Shown piece after piece: positions 1-8,545 of a DNA stretch of 64,000 nt. Position 1 is the stretch's first letter. Each line of letters opens with the position of its first letter. Both the position numbers and the translations under genes were made by a program. The DNA comes from an uncultured Desulfuromonadales bacterium (lineage in GTDB: Bacteria; Desulfobacterota; Desulfuromonadia; Desulfuromonadales; Geopsychrobacteraceae). Below the pieces are notes generated by a model. The model was given only the letters and a program-made list of their open reading frames with translations, was not told where the DNA came from and did not search any database. The stretch is from assembly GCA_945787295.1 (NCBI GenBank), contig CALZHQ010000007.1, forward strand, positions 1 through 64,000, read 5' to 3'.

Positions 1-75
1 TGATAGGTGTGTAAGAGTATCTTCGCTCCAGTAAATAATTCGCTTACCACTGATGAAATAGTTTGGAGTTGGCCG

Positions 76-1380
76 ATGGGAATCGATGCAAAAGCGTTGC
101 GGATTGAAGGTATTTATCAACAGAATGATGCGGGGCAATTGATGATGCGGGTCAAGTTGGCGAGCGGAATATTGTCGGTTGTCCAGGCTGCAACTCTTGC
201 TCGGTTGGGCCAGCAGTACGGCAGCGGAACCCTGCATCTGACTACCCGTGGCAGCATCGAATTTCATGATCTGGATATTGAACAGGTGCCGATTGTCCAG
301 CGTGGCATGGCGGCTGTTGGGCTCTTCTCCCGCGGTGCCTGTGGCGGAGCGGTCAGGGGGATCTCCACCAGTACCGGTTTCGGTCGTGGTTTTCATTTTA
401 CCCAGGTGTTGGGGCGTAAACTGCTGTTGCATTTCAGCGGCAATCCTCATTTTGAAGGGCTGCCGAAAAAATTTAAAATTGCCGTTGAGGCAGACTATGA
501 AGGCGGTCGGCACCTGATCCAGGATCTGGCCTTTGTCTATGTTGATCAGGACGATGGCAGGGCTTTTTACGATATCTGGACCGGGGGCGGACTTGGTCGC
601 GCACCGCAGGCGGCGATCCTCTATCGGCAGCGGGTTGCCGAAAGCGAACTGCTACCACTGGCAGAGTCGATCGTGCGGGTTTATCGGGACAATGTGCCGC
701 CGCCGAAGCGTTTGAAGTCGCTGCTCAGCACCAGGGGGGAGGGGGAGTTCCGCCGTCTGTTGGCCGAGGAGTTGGCTCAGGCCGAACCGGTGCAGTTTAA
801 GGATGCATTTGACAAAACCCTGATCCCACTCTCCGACGATAGCGGTAGGCTGAAGCTGGTCGTCCCCTTCTTTGCCGGAGAATTGCAGGCGGACCGTTTG
901 GCGACCGTCGCTGCTGCTGCCGAAGCTGTTGGAGTCGACTACCTGCTGGTCACTGCTGATCAGAATCTGGCGCTGTTGCCAGCCGATCAACAAAGTCGTC
1001 AGCAGTTGATTAAAACCTTGACCCAAGCCGGCATAGCCGGACTTGATCAGCCGGTTCCTGTCTGTCGTGTTTGCCCCGGAAGCCACGAGTGCCGGATGGG
1101 GCTGGTCCCTACCCGCGATCTGGCGAGACAGCTGCAACAACGCTTCGGCAACCGTTTGAATGGAAGAATTCTAGCAATCTCTGGCTGCACCAACTCCTGT
1201 GCACAGCCACAATTGGCTGAAATCGGCATTATCGCCAGTAAGAGTGCCAAAGGGGAAGACGGCCAGCGCACAGCACGTTTCGATCTGTATCGGGGAACCA
1301 CAGAAGGGTTTGGCGAGCGGATCGCTGAAGGCTTGAAAGAAGAGGAATTGTTTGCTGCTCTTGAAGGGGTGATTTCATAG
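76..1380 (+). CDS. Siroheme [4Fe-4S] nitrite/sulfite reductase-like protein
   Basis: Predicted cytoplasmic redox enzyme of the siroheme nitrite/sulfite reductase family, 434 residues. The cofactor ligands are visible as a Cx5C pair (CPGSHEC, C333 and C339) and a Cx3C pair (CTNSC, C371 and C375). The LTTRGSIEFHDL stretch near residue 56 matches the conserved part of the first ferredoxin-like half domain. ATG 76 is chosen because GGAG lies 7 nt upstream; a GTG at position 7, directly after two in-frame stops, would add 23 residues. No flavin or iron-sulfur electron-donor subunit lies next to it, so substrate and donor are unknown. It could be assimilatory or a family member of other function. 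Confidence 0.8.
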   Translation: MGIDAKALRIEGIYQQNDAGQLMMRVKLASGILSVVQAATLARLGQQYGSGTLHLTTRGSIEFHDLDIEQVPIVQRGMAAVGLFSRGACGGAVRGISTSTGFGRGFHFTQVLGRKLLLHFSGNPHFEGLPKKFKIAVEADYEGGRHLIQDLAFVYVDQDDGRAFYDIWTGGGLGRAPQAAILYRQRVAESELLPLAESIVRVYRDNVPPPKRLKSLLSTRGEGEFRRLLAEELAQAEPVQFKDAFDKTLIPLSDDSGRLKLVVPFFAGELQADRLATVAAAAEAVGVDYLLVTADQNLALLPADQQSRQQLIKTLTQAGIAGLDQPVPVCRVCPGSHECRMGLVPTRDLARQLQQRFGNRLNGRILAISGCTNSCAQPQLAEIGIIASKSAKGEDGQRTARFDLYRGTTEGFGERIAEGLKEEELFAALEGVIS

Positions 1381-1461
1381 CCTATTAAGCCTGAAATAAT
1401 CTTCAGTGTAGCAAGGGCGGCATACTGGCGGCTGATTAACTGTAACTTTGTCGCTAAGCGG

Positions 1462-1935
1462 TTAAAAGATCGCCGCCAGTCGACCGAAGGCTTTATTCAG
1501 CCTTATCGAAAGGGTTCGCGTTGCCAGTTTGAACACCTGCACGGCCAGATGAGGTTTTTCCTGTTGGAGGTTTGTAAAACGCGCACGTGGAAAGGTTAAC
1601 AGCCGGGTGTTTTCCAGGCAGACAGCGGTCAGGGGGCGTGGCAGGTCATCCAGCAGGCTGCTTTCACCGAGCATTGCCCCCTTGCTGTAGACTCCGATCA
1701 CAAATTGTTTGTCAGCGAATTCGGTGGCCTTTTTTTCTTCAACGCGGCCCGAGAGGATAATGGCGGCAAAGTCACTTTCTTCGCCCTCTTTCCAGAGAAT
1801 ATCTCCGCGGTCAATCGCTGAGACTTCGAAATAGGGCAGCAGCTCCTCTGCGTCATTTTCTGAAATAAAACACAAAGCGGACAGTTCCTTAGCCAGCTCG
1901 GCAGCTGCTATTGTCGTTGACTTGACGGAGTCCAA
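1462..1935 (-). CDS. Cyclic nucleotide-binding (CRP effector-like) domain protein
   Basis: A 157-residue protein that is essentially one cNMP-binding beta-roll. It shows the GDILWKEGEESDFAAIILSG strand-turn pattern and a GAMLGESSLLDDLPRPLTAV segment, which resembles the phosphate-binding cassette (GE...R). No helix-turn-helix follows, so it is not a complete CRP-type regulator. The open frame extends upstream into mlaC, but the TTG at 1935 is preferred: it lies 5 nt beyond the mlaC stop and follows AGGAAGG. It is the last gene of the mla operon, so it may sense a ligand or act as an accessory subunit of the lipid transporter. That role is inferred from position only, and the ligand is unknown. 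Confidence 0.75.
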   Translation of the reverse strand: MDSVKSTTIAAAELAKELSALCFISENDAEELLPYFEVSAIDRGDILWKEGEESDFAAIILSGRVEEKKATEFADKQFVIGVYSKGAMLGESSLLDDLPRPLTAVCLENTRLLTFPRARFTNLQQEKPHLAVQVFKLATRTLSIRLNKAFGRLAAIF

Positions 1936-1940
1936 CTCTG

Positions 1941-2540
1941 TTAGCCTTCCTGCCGCAATTGAGCCAGTTTCTCTTCCATCTTGGCCAGCAATCCTGCAAC
2001 GCCCTGCTTTTTGATGACCTGGCCGTAGCTGTTCCGGTAGTTGTTGACAAAACTGACCGATTCGATGACCACATCGTAGACCCGCCATTCCTCTCCCTTT
2101 TGCAGCATGCGATAGGAAACGGGAATCTCTTTGTTCTTGGTGATGATCAAGGTGTCGATGGCGGCTTTATTCTTTTTAATTCTTTCCTTGGTGAACTCGA
2201 CCTTTTCATCGGTGTAATTTTCAATGTTTCCGAGGTAGTTTCTTTCCATTAGCTCAGAGAGCAGGCGGATGAAATGTTCCCGTTCCTGTGGAGAGGTTTT
2301 TTTCCAGTTTCGAGCCAAAATCCGCTGTGACATGGAGGGGAAGTCGAAGCTGCTACGGATCGCCGCGGAGAGCTTTTCCCTTTTTTGCTCCTCGTCAAGG
2401 GTCGAGGTTTTTATGATCTCAATGACCTCTCCGACGGTCAGTTTCACCTTTTCCATCGGTCCTGTCGCAGCCCAGCTCAGGTTGGTTAAGAGGAGAGTGA
2501 ATAGCGCAAAGAGAAAGCCATAACGTGCCATTTTAAGCAT
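1941..2540 (-). CDS. mlaC: Periplasmic phospholipid-binding protein MlaC
   Basis: MlaC/Ttg2D family shuttle that carries phospholipids across the periplasm between the outer-membrane MlaA site and the inner-membrane MlaFED complex. The 199-residue product starts with a signal peptide (hydrophobic FLFALFTLLLTNLSW, cleavage around WAA-TG) and continues with the helical MlaC fold, including RSSFDFPSMSQRILARNW and the C-terminal EWRVYDVVIESVSFVNNYR region typical of the family. ATG 2540 is chosen because GAGGTGG sits 5 nt upstream; an in-frame ATG at 2558 abuts the mlaA stop and lacks a good site. It lies between mlaA and the cNMP-binding gene in one reverse-strand operon. Confidence 0.9.
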   Translation of the reverse strand: MLKMARYGFLFALFTLLLTNLSWAATGPMEKVKLTVGEVIEIIKTSTLDEEQKREKLSAAIRSSFDFPSMSQRILARNWKKTSPQEREHFIRLLSELMERNYLGNIENYTDEKVEFTKERIKKNKAAIDTLIITKNKEIPVSYRMLQKGEEWRVYDVVIESVSFVNNYRNSYGQVIKKQGVAGLLAKMEEKLAQLRQEG

Positions 2541-2558
2541 AATTCCACCTCGATTCAT

Positions 2559-3317
2559 TTATTTACTGACTTTTGCTGCCCGCCTCTGTTCGTAAGCATT
2601 GCGGATAAACAGGTATGGGTCGATTTCATGTTTCTTGATCCCCTCGTAGGTGTCTTTATCGAGGGAAAGCTCATTTTCGCCATCCAGGACTTTAAGGGCA
2701 ATCACCTCATTGTCTCTGAGGGCATAGGGGAGTGGGTCGAGGAAGGTGTCGCCGAATCGGCCAACGCCATCACGCAAATTGCTGGGGCCGAAGATCGGCA
2801 GCACCAAATAGGGTCCGGAGCCGACACCGTAATGCCCGAAAGTCTGGCCCAAATCCTCCTCGACCTTTTCAACCCCGGCAACCGAAGCCGCCGGATCGAA
2901 AAGTCCACCGATGCCTATCGTCGAATTGATAACGAGCCGGTAGACTTCATCGAATACGCCACCGATTTTTAGCTGCAATAAGGCATTTGCCGCCCGAACC
3001 GGGGTCGTCAGGTTGGAAAAAAAGTTGCTGATTGACACCCTTGCCGGTGCGGGGACGACCCGCCAGCCTTTGGCGACCGGTTTGAAGAGGTAGACGTAGA
3101 GTTTATCATTCAGCCAGTAGACACCCCGGTTGACCGGCTCAATCGGATCGTAAACCTGCAGTTGTGGTAGATCCTCATCGGCAAACGGATCTTCGTCCAG
3201 GAACTCATCATCTGCTGCATACATGTCCTGATTTATTGGCACATCGGCTGCCTGCAGGGAATATGTCGGTACCGTAAGCAGCAGTGTCACGAGCATCAGC
3301 AACAACACTTTTTTCAT
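2559..3317 (-). CDS. mlaA: MlaA/VacJ family outer-membrane lipid-asymmetry protein
   Basis: MlaA (VacJ) removes misplaced phospholipids from the outer leaflet of the outer membrane and passes them to MlaC. The 252-residue product shows the family blocks DPIEPVNRGVYWLND, INSTIGIGGLFDPAAS and EEDLGQTFGHYGVGSGPYLVLP. The N-terminus is a hydrophobic signal ending around SLQA-AD. There is no cysteine anywhere in the protein, so unlike E. coli MlaA it cannot be lipidated at a lipobox. An acidic linker (about residues 22-40) follows the signal. ATG 3317 has GAGG 7 nt upstream; the in-frame ATG at 3335 is the less likely start. It is followed by mlaC. Confidence 0.9.
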   Translation of the reverse strand: MKKVLLLMLVTLLLTVPTYSLQAADVPINQDMYAADDEFLDEDPFADEDLPQLQVYDPIEPVNRGVYWLNDKLYVYLFKPVAKGWRVVPAPARVSISNFFSNLTTPVRAANALLQLKIGGVFDEVYRLVINSTIGIGGLFDPAASVAGVEKVEEDLGQTFGHYGVGSGPYLVLPIFGPSNLRDGVGRFGDTFLDPLPYALRDNEVIALKVLDGENELSLDKDTYEGIKKHEIDPYLFIRNAYEQRRAAKVSK

Positions 3318-3327
3318 TTTGGAGCCT

Positions 3328-3719
3328 CTATTCATTCTCGAAAATGTACTTGCTGATCAGCTCTTCCAGATTGATGGCGGCTTCGGTCTCGATGATTTCG
3401 CCACCCGGTTCGATCAATTCCTCGCTGCCTCCGGGGGTGATTTTGATGTAACGATCGCCGATGATTCCTGCGGTGCGGATTGCCGCGATGCTGTCTTCCT
3501 GTAATTCCACCTGGCGATCGATGTCCATACTGACTTCACGGCAATTTCCACCGATGCACCCGATTTGAGACCGCTGACTGAAGTGAAGCGGGCGGTCACA
3601 GTGCGAGCGTCGCTGCCGAAAAGATCGACGTCACCCAGTTTTACCGCGAGCCAGGCAAAACAGATAAAGCCGACCACCATAAATACGCCGACCGATGTTT
3701 CAAAATTAAACCGTTTCAT
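3328..3719 (-). pseudogene. mlaD: MlaD (MCE domain) substrate-binding protein, frameshifted
   Basis: MlaD is the inner-membrane-anchored MCE protein that forms the lipid channel on MlaFE. The N-terminal part (start ATG 3719, inside the end of mlaF) has the transmembrane anchor VGVFMVVGFICFAWLAVKLG and the MCE strand FTSVSGLKSGASVEIA. Right after EIA the frame is lost, and the remainder (DIDRQVELQEDSIAAIRTAG, then GDRYIKITPGG) is read in a second frame from 3528 down to 3328. Family members read EIAGVxVGxV at this point, so about 13 nt appear to be missing near 3543. As written, no full MlaD can be made. A real mutation and an assembly error are equally possible from this evidence. Confidence 0.8.
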
Positions 3720-4455
3720 GATAGACGGCCTCCTCTGTTTCGCTTGAATATATGGGGCCCATGGTGACCTCGACAAACTGTCGGATCAGGGGGTTGTCTG
3801 AGCGTTGGAAGTCCTCCGGCGACATGCAGCCCTGGATTTCTCCACCGGCCATCAGGGCGACATAATCAGCCAGTTTGAAAATTTTCGGCACATCATGACT
3901 GACGATCACCGCTGTGTACTTGAGGCGCTGCTGGGTGGTCGGTTCGTCAAAAAAAACAATTTTCGGATCCAGGGCCAATGCCCGCCCCAAGCCGACCCGT
4001 TTCTGCATGCCACCACTGATCTGGGCAGGATATTTATCGGCAGCCCCTTCGAGGGCCATTAGTTCAAGCTTTTCATAGACGATCTCGCGAATCTCCGCCT
4101 CCGACTTATCGGTTCTTTCCCTTAAGGGCAAGGCGACGTTGTCAAATATCGTCATGGAATCGAACAGGGCGACGTTCTGGAAAAGTACGCCGTAATTCTC
4201 GCGAACCCGATAGATCTCTTTCTTTTTCATCCGGGCCAGGTCTTTGCCGAAGACCCGCACTTCACCTTTCGTCGGTTTCATCAACCCCAGCATATGCTTA
4301 AGGATGACGCTTTTCCCCTGACCGCTGCCGCCGACGATGACTGTGGTCTTGCCTTTGACCACCGGCAAATAAACCCCCTTGAGGACTTTCTGCTGACCGA
4401 AGGTCTTATCGATATTGACCAGTTCAATGGCCAGTTGCTCATTATCGTTGCTCAA
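3706..4455 (-). CDS. mlaF: ABC transporter ATPase MlaF with internal deletion of the D-loop region
   Basis: ATP-binding subunit of the MlaFED phospholipid transporter at the inner membrane. Visible motifs are Walker A GGSGQGKS (42-49), signature ISGGMQKR (146-153), Walker B KIVFFDEP (165-172) and H-loop SHD (H187). Between DEPTT (172-174) and QQRLKYTAVIVSHD only 13 residues separate DEP from SHD, where E. coli MlaF has about 30. The GLDP D-loop and the following helix, roughly 17 residues or 51 nt, are missing in frame. The D-loop is needed for ATPase dimer function, so activity is doubtful. The start is TTG 4455 with GGAGG 6 nt upstream. It sits between mlaE and mlaD and overlaps mlaD by 14 nt. 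Confidence 0.88.
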   Translation of the reverse strand: MSNDNEQLAIELVNIDKTFGQQKVLKGVYLPVVKGKTTVIVGGSGQGKSVILKHMLGLMKPTKGEVRVFGKDLARMKKKEIYRVRENYGVLFQNVALFDSMTIFDNVALPLRERTDKSEAEIREIVYEKLELMALEGAADKYPAQISGGMQKRVGLGRALALDPKIVFFDEPTTQQRLKYTAVIVSHDVPKIFKLADYVALMAGGEIQGCMSPEDFQRSDNPLIRQFVEVTMGPIYSSETEEAVYHETV

Positions 4456-4467
4456 CAGCTCCTCCGA

Positions 4468-5262
4468 TTAAATCATCAGTGCGGTAATCAGGTAGTCCCA
4501 GATGAGGACCGAGACGGAAGAGATCACCACGGCGTCGGTGGTGGTTCGGCTGACTCCTTCAGCTCCGAAACCACCGCTGCGCTCCAGGTGCAGATAATAA
4601 CCTTTGACTGAGGTGATCCAGACGATCAGCAGGCCGAAAACCAGTGACTTGACGATTCCCATCTCAATATCGAGCCAGTGCACGCTGGAATACATCCCCT
4701 GAAAGTAGGTGCCCTCGTTAACCCCGAAAAGTGAAACGCCAACCAAAAAGCCGCCGATAATCCCGACAATGTCAAAGATGAAAGTAAGTAGGGGAAGGGC
4801 GATGATGCTGGCAACGAACTTGGGCGCCAACAGATATTTTACCGGATCGATGGCCATACATTTCAAAGCGTCGATCTGCTCAGAGTTGCGCATGATACCG
4901 AGTCCGGCGCAGATCGCCGAGCCGGCGCGACCGATGACCATCAAGGCTGTGAGTACCGGGCCCAGTTCGCGAATCAGGCTTAACGCGACAGCCGAGCCGA
5001 GTAGTCCCACGGAACCGAACTTGGCCAAGGTGTAATAGCCTTGCAGGCCCAGAACCATACCGGTGAACAGCCCGGTAAATATAATAACGAAACCTGAACG
5101 TGAGCCGATGAAATAGAGTTGGCGGATAACCGGGAAGATCTTATAAGGCGGTTTGAGAACACTGATCAGGCAGGCCACCAGGAATATCCCGGCCCGTCCG
5201 ACATTCGTAAAAAAATAGAGCCCCTCGTCACCGAGTTTTTTAAACGGATTAGCGATAGTCAT
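4468..5262 (-). CDS. mlaE: MlaE family lipid ABC transporter permease
   Basis: Inner-membrane permease of the Mla phospholipid transport system (MlaE/YrbE family, 264 residues). Hydrophobic segments occur near residues 59-80, 90-110, 150-190 and 240-262. The family block ELGPVLTALMVIGRAGSAICAGLG, followed by MRNSEQIDALKCM, is clear and complete. It is the first gene of the reverse-strand operon mlaE-mlaF-mlaD-mlaA-mlaC-cNMP protein, with a 12-nt gap to mlaF. No STAS-domain mlaB partner is present in the operon. The ATG at 5262 is preceded by GGAG at a rather long distance of about 12 nt. Confidence 0.92.
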   Translation of the reverse strand: MTIANPFKKLGDEGLYFFTNVGRAGIFLVACLISVLKPPYKIFPVIRQLYFIGSRSGFVIIFTGLFTGMVLGLQGYYTLAKFGSVGLLGSAVALSLIRELGPVLTALMVIGRAGSAICAGLGIMRNSEQIDALKCMAIDPVKYLLAPKFVASIIALPLLTFIFDIVGIIGGFLVGVSLFGVNEGTYFQGMYSSVHWLDIEMGIVKSLVFGLLIVWITSVKGYYLHLERSGGFGAEGVSRTTTDAVVISSVSVLIWDYLITALMI

Positions 5263-5722
5263 TTATTGAACTTGCTCCACTTGAGCAGGCAGTCTGCAGC
5301 GGTATTCGTAAAACTTCCGAAACTTCTCTATTAAACCCCTGGTCGCTGTAGGGGGTAAGCCTGGCCTTTTAACCTTCGCATCAGGATAGATTTAGGTTTA
5401 TGTCATGCAAGCAGCCGTTATTCTGGACGGAGGTGGGTAACGGACTGTTCCTGCTTGAAAATAAGCAGGTTGCTGCAGGAATTAGTTTACAAAAACACTC
5501 AAAGATAAGAAATTTTTATTTGATCAAGCTAATGTTTATGGGGGCTATTGTCAAGTGAATTAGAGAATCTTTTTCTTCAGGGATGAAAAGCGATGGCATA
5601 TAAAGGACTTATTGAGGATCTGCTTCAGGCTGCTCCGTTTTGCAGAAATCTGCGCTCAATCTGCTAGTCTATAACTGTTCATTCCGGTCTGTTTCCGATA
5701 ACTATTGCCGATTGGGGGCGGG
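5263..5722. other. 460-nt divergent intergenic region between mlaE and the P-type ATPase
   Basis: This region separates the leftward mla operon from the rightward ATPase gene and must carry promoters for both. I could not find a convincing paired -35/-10 on either strand; a TATAAC at 5670-5675 faces the ATPase but lacks a good -35. An ORF of 24 codons at 5593-5667 starts with ATG behind AGGGA and ends in TAG; it is reported as a low-confidence finding. A short inverted repeat, GCAGA-AA-TCTGC, lies at 5642-5653. No RNA gene or mobile-element remnant was recognised. Confidence 0.5.
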
Positions 5723-8353
5723 ATGGATTTCTATCAGACTCCACTGGATGAGTTGTTCCAACAATTAAAAACTGTGACAGACGGTCTTTCTGCTGAAGAT
5801 GCCGAAGCACGTCTACAGCTGTATGGCCCCAACGAACTCGAAACCAAGACGGTCATCAACCCGCTGCTGATTTTCATCGATCAATTCAAAAGCTTCATCA
5901 TTTACATTCTGTTGTTCGCCGTGGTCTTTTCGCTGTTGATTGGTGAATATGTCGATTCAATTATTATCCTGATTATTCTGCTGGCCAATGCGTTCATCGG
6001 TTTCTATCAGGAGCTGAGCGCACACAAGTCCCTCGAAGCGTTAAAAAAAATCAGCACCGTACGGGCAACGGTGATCCGCGATAGACGGAAGCAGGTCGTC
6101 TCTGCCCGGGAACTGGTGCCGGGCGATGTCGTGCAGCTTGAGGCGGGTGACAAGGTTCCGGCTGATCTGCGGCTTATTGAGGCTGTTCAGCTTAAAGTCG
6201 AGGAGTCGGCGTTGACCGGCGAAAGTGTGCCGGTCGATAAAGCTCCCCAGGAAATTGCAGCTGACGTGCCGCTTGGTGACCGGCGCAATATGCTCTACTC
6301 CGCGACCACGCTATCAACCGGTCACTGTCTGGCCCTGGTGGTGGTCACCGGAATGGCGACCGAGCTGGGCAAGATTACCGAGCTGGTCAAAGAGGCACAA
6401 GAGGAGCAGACTCCGCTGCAGAGACGGCTCGATCAATTCGGAAAAAAACTCAGCTACGCGATCATCTGTATTTGCCTGATCGTCTTTGTGCTCTTTTTCA
6501 GCAAAGAATATTTAGCCAACGGGCTGTCCGGGCATACCTTCCTGGCCCTCGCTCTAATCGCGATTAGTCTGGCGGTCGCGGCTGTGCCGACCGCGTTACC
6601 GGCGGTGGTGACGATCGCCCTGAGTGTCGGCGTTAAGCGCCTGCTGGCGAAAAAAGCGCTGGTGCGCAACCTCTCTTCGGTGGAAACCCTCGGCAGCTGT
6701 GACGTGATCTGTACCGATAAAACCGGCACCTTGACCGCCAACCAGATGACGGTACGGTTTGCCTGGACGGCAGATGGCGAAATGAGCCTCGCTGGTAGCG
6801 GCTATGCCCCGGACGGAGAATCCTCGGGGAGCTTGGTTGCGGAACTGTTTCGCTGTGGTTTGCTCTGCAATAATGCTTCGCTGCAACTGCATGATGGCCA
6901 CTGGCAGATTACCGGTGACCCAACCGAAGCGGCTCTGCTGACCAGCGCCGCTAAGGTTGCTGTCAGTGCTGAGCAGCGGCGCCTTTCGGAACGGCCGTTC
7001 GATTCAGAGCGGAAGTTAATGACGGTACTGGTTGCCGACAAGGAGCTGCGGACCAGCTACAGCAAAGGGGCTTTGAACGAATTGCTCGGCCGCTGCAGTC
7101 GGATTCTGGTCAACGGTGCAGAGTTGCCGTTGTCGGCAGAGTGGCGGCAGACCATTGAGCAGCAGAACGCTCACTATGCCTCTCAGGCTTTGCGGGTGCT
7201 CAGTTTTGCCATGCAGCGGCAGGCCACGGAGCTGACCGAGCAGGAGCTGACCTTTATCGGTCTGCAGGCGATGATCGATCCGCCGCGGCAGGATGTTGTC
7301 GAATCCCTGCGCAAAACCCGGCAGGCCGGTATCCGGGTGATTATGATCACCGGTGATTATGGCGAGACTGCCAAGGCGATCGGTCGTGAACTCGGCATCG
7401 AAGGTGGTTCCCTGAGCGGAGAGCAGCTGGCTGGAATGGATGCCGCTGAGCTGCAATCCGCGCTACAGAACGACATCAATATCTTTTCCCGGGTCGCTCC
7501 GGATCATAAGCAGCAGATTGTCGAGGCGTTGCAGAAGCTGGGTATGACCGTGGCAATGACCGGCGACGGGGTGAATGATGCCCCCGCACTGAAAAAGGCC
7601 AATATCGGGGTGGCCGTCGGCAGTGGTACTGAAGTGGCAAAAGAGGCCTCCGACCTGGTGCTGCTCGACGACAGTTTTACTCATATTGTCAATGCTATTG
7701 AAGAGGGGCGGGGGATTTACGACAATATCCAGAAGTCGATCATGCTGCTGCTCTCCGGTAACCTTGGCGAGGTGCTGATTATCTTCAGCGCCGCCCTGTT
7801 CGGCTTGAACCTGCCGCTGACCGCAGTGCTGCTGCTCTGGATCAATATGGTGACCGATGGGGCTCCGGCGCTGGCCTACAGTGTCGATCCTTATGGCAGC
7901 GGTATTATGCTGCGGCGACCAAAACCGCGAGAAGAGGGGATATTGCCCGGTTCAAAACTGGCTCTGCTCGGCGTGCTCGGGACGGTTGGCAGTCTGCTGG
8001 CTCTGGCGCTCTTTATGCTTTTCGGTGGTGGGACAGACGATCCGGAACAGTTGATCCATGCCCAGACCATGGTGTTTAATTTTGTGGTGCTTTACGAGGT
8101 GATTCTCACCTTTGTCATCCGCAGCAGTTATCAGGTCCCTTTTTTTACCAACCGCTGGGTCTGGGCCGCGGCTCTGATGTCGATTGTCATGCAGGCGTTG
8201 TTGATGTACACCCCGCTGGCGCCAGTGTTTAAGATTGTTCCCCTCGGTTTGCGCGATCTCGGTGTCCTGTTCTGCGCCGGGGGCCTGTTTGCTGCAGCCA
8301 GCCTGCTTTATCAGCTGGTGATGCGCTGCAAGGCGACGGAGGGTCCAGGCTAG
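5723..8353 (+). CDS. P-type (P2-like) cation-transporting ATPase
   Basis: Inner-membrane ion pump of 876 residues with all catalytic P-type motifs: TGES (165-168, A domain), phosphorylation site DKTGTLT (D332), and TGDGVNDAP (hinge, about 613-621). M5 (SGNLGEV) and M6 (WINMVTDGAPA) carry the N/E and N..TD residues that bind cations in SERCA-type pumps. The M4 motif is PTALP (289-293) instead of PEGLP, so the calcium-ligand glutamate is absent. The transported ion is therefore unclear: Ca2+, another divalent cation, Na+ or H+. ATG 5723 is preferred over TTG 5705 because a GGGGGCGGG purine-rich site precedes it. It stands alone. Confidence 0.88.
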   Translation: MDFYQTPLDELFQQLKTVTDGLSAEDAEARLQLYGPNELETKTVINPLLIFIDQFKSFIIYILLFAVVFSLLIGEYVDSIIILIILLANAFIGFYQELSAHKSLEALKKISTVRATVIRDRRKQVVSARELVPGDVVQLEAGDKVPADLRLIEAVQLKVEESALTGESVPVDKAPQEIAADVPLGDRRNMLYSATTLSTGHCLALVVVTGMATELGKITELVKEAQEEQTPLQRRLDQFGKKLSYAIICICLIVFVLFFSKEYLANGLSGHTFLALALIAISLAVAAVPTALPAVVTIALSVGVKRLLAKKALVRNLSSVETLGSCDVICTDKTGTLTANQMTVRFAWTADGEMSLAGSGYAPDGESSGSLVAELFRCGLLCNNASLQLHDGHWQITGDPTEAALLTSAAKVAVSAEQRRLSERPFDSERKLMTVLVADKELRTSYSKGALNELLGRCSRILVNGAELPLSAEWRQTIEQQNAHYASQALRVLSFAMQRQATELTEQELTFIGLQAMIDPPRQDVVESLRKTRQAGIRVIMITGDYGETAKAIGRELGIEGGSLSGEQLAGMDAAELQSALQNDINIFSRVAPDHKQQIVEALQKLGMTVAMTGDGVNDAPALKKANIGVAVGSGTEVAKEASDLVLLDDSFTHIVNAIEEGRGIYDNIQKSIMLLLSGNLGEVLIIFSAALFGLNLPLTAVLLLWINMVTDGAPALAYSVDPYGSGIMLRRPKPREEGILPGSKLALLGVLGTVGSLLALALFMLFGGGTDDPEQLIHAQTMVFNFVVLYEVILTFVIRSSYQVPFFTNRWVWAAALMSIVMQALLMYTPLAPVFKIVPLGLRDLGVLFCAGGLFAAASLLYQLVMRCKATEGPG

Positions 8354-8545
8354 CTGTACGGATAACACCAGGACAGCGAATACATTTACCGGCAATGTTG
8401 CGGTTCTGCGATGAATCGTATATCTTTCCGCTCGGTCTAACGGAAAAACCTCTGCCGGAGTGGCGAACTGCAACCAACTTGGTTATCCTCTCTCTATGGC
8501 GAGACCGCCGCTACTTGAATTTATCTCCTTGCGTCAGGATGACAT

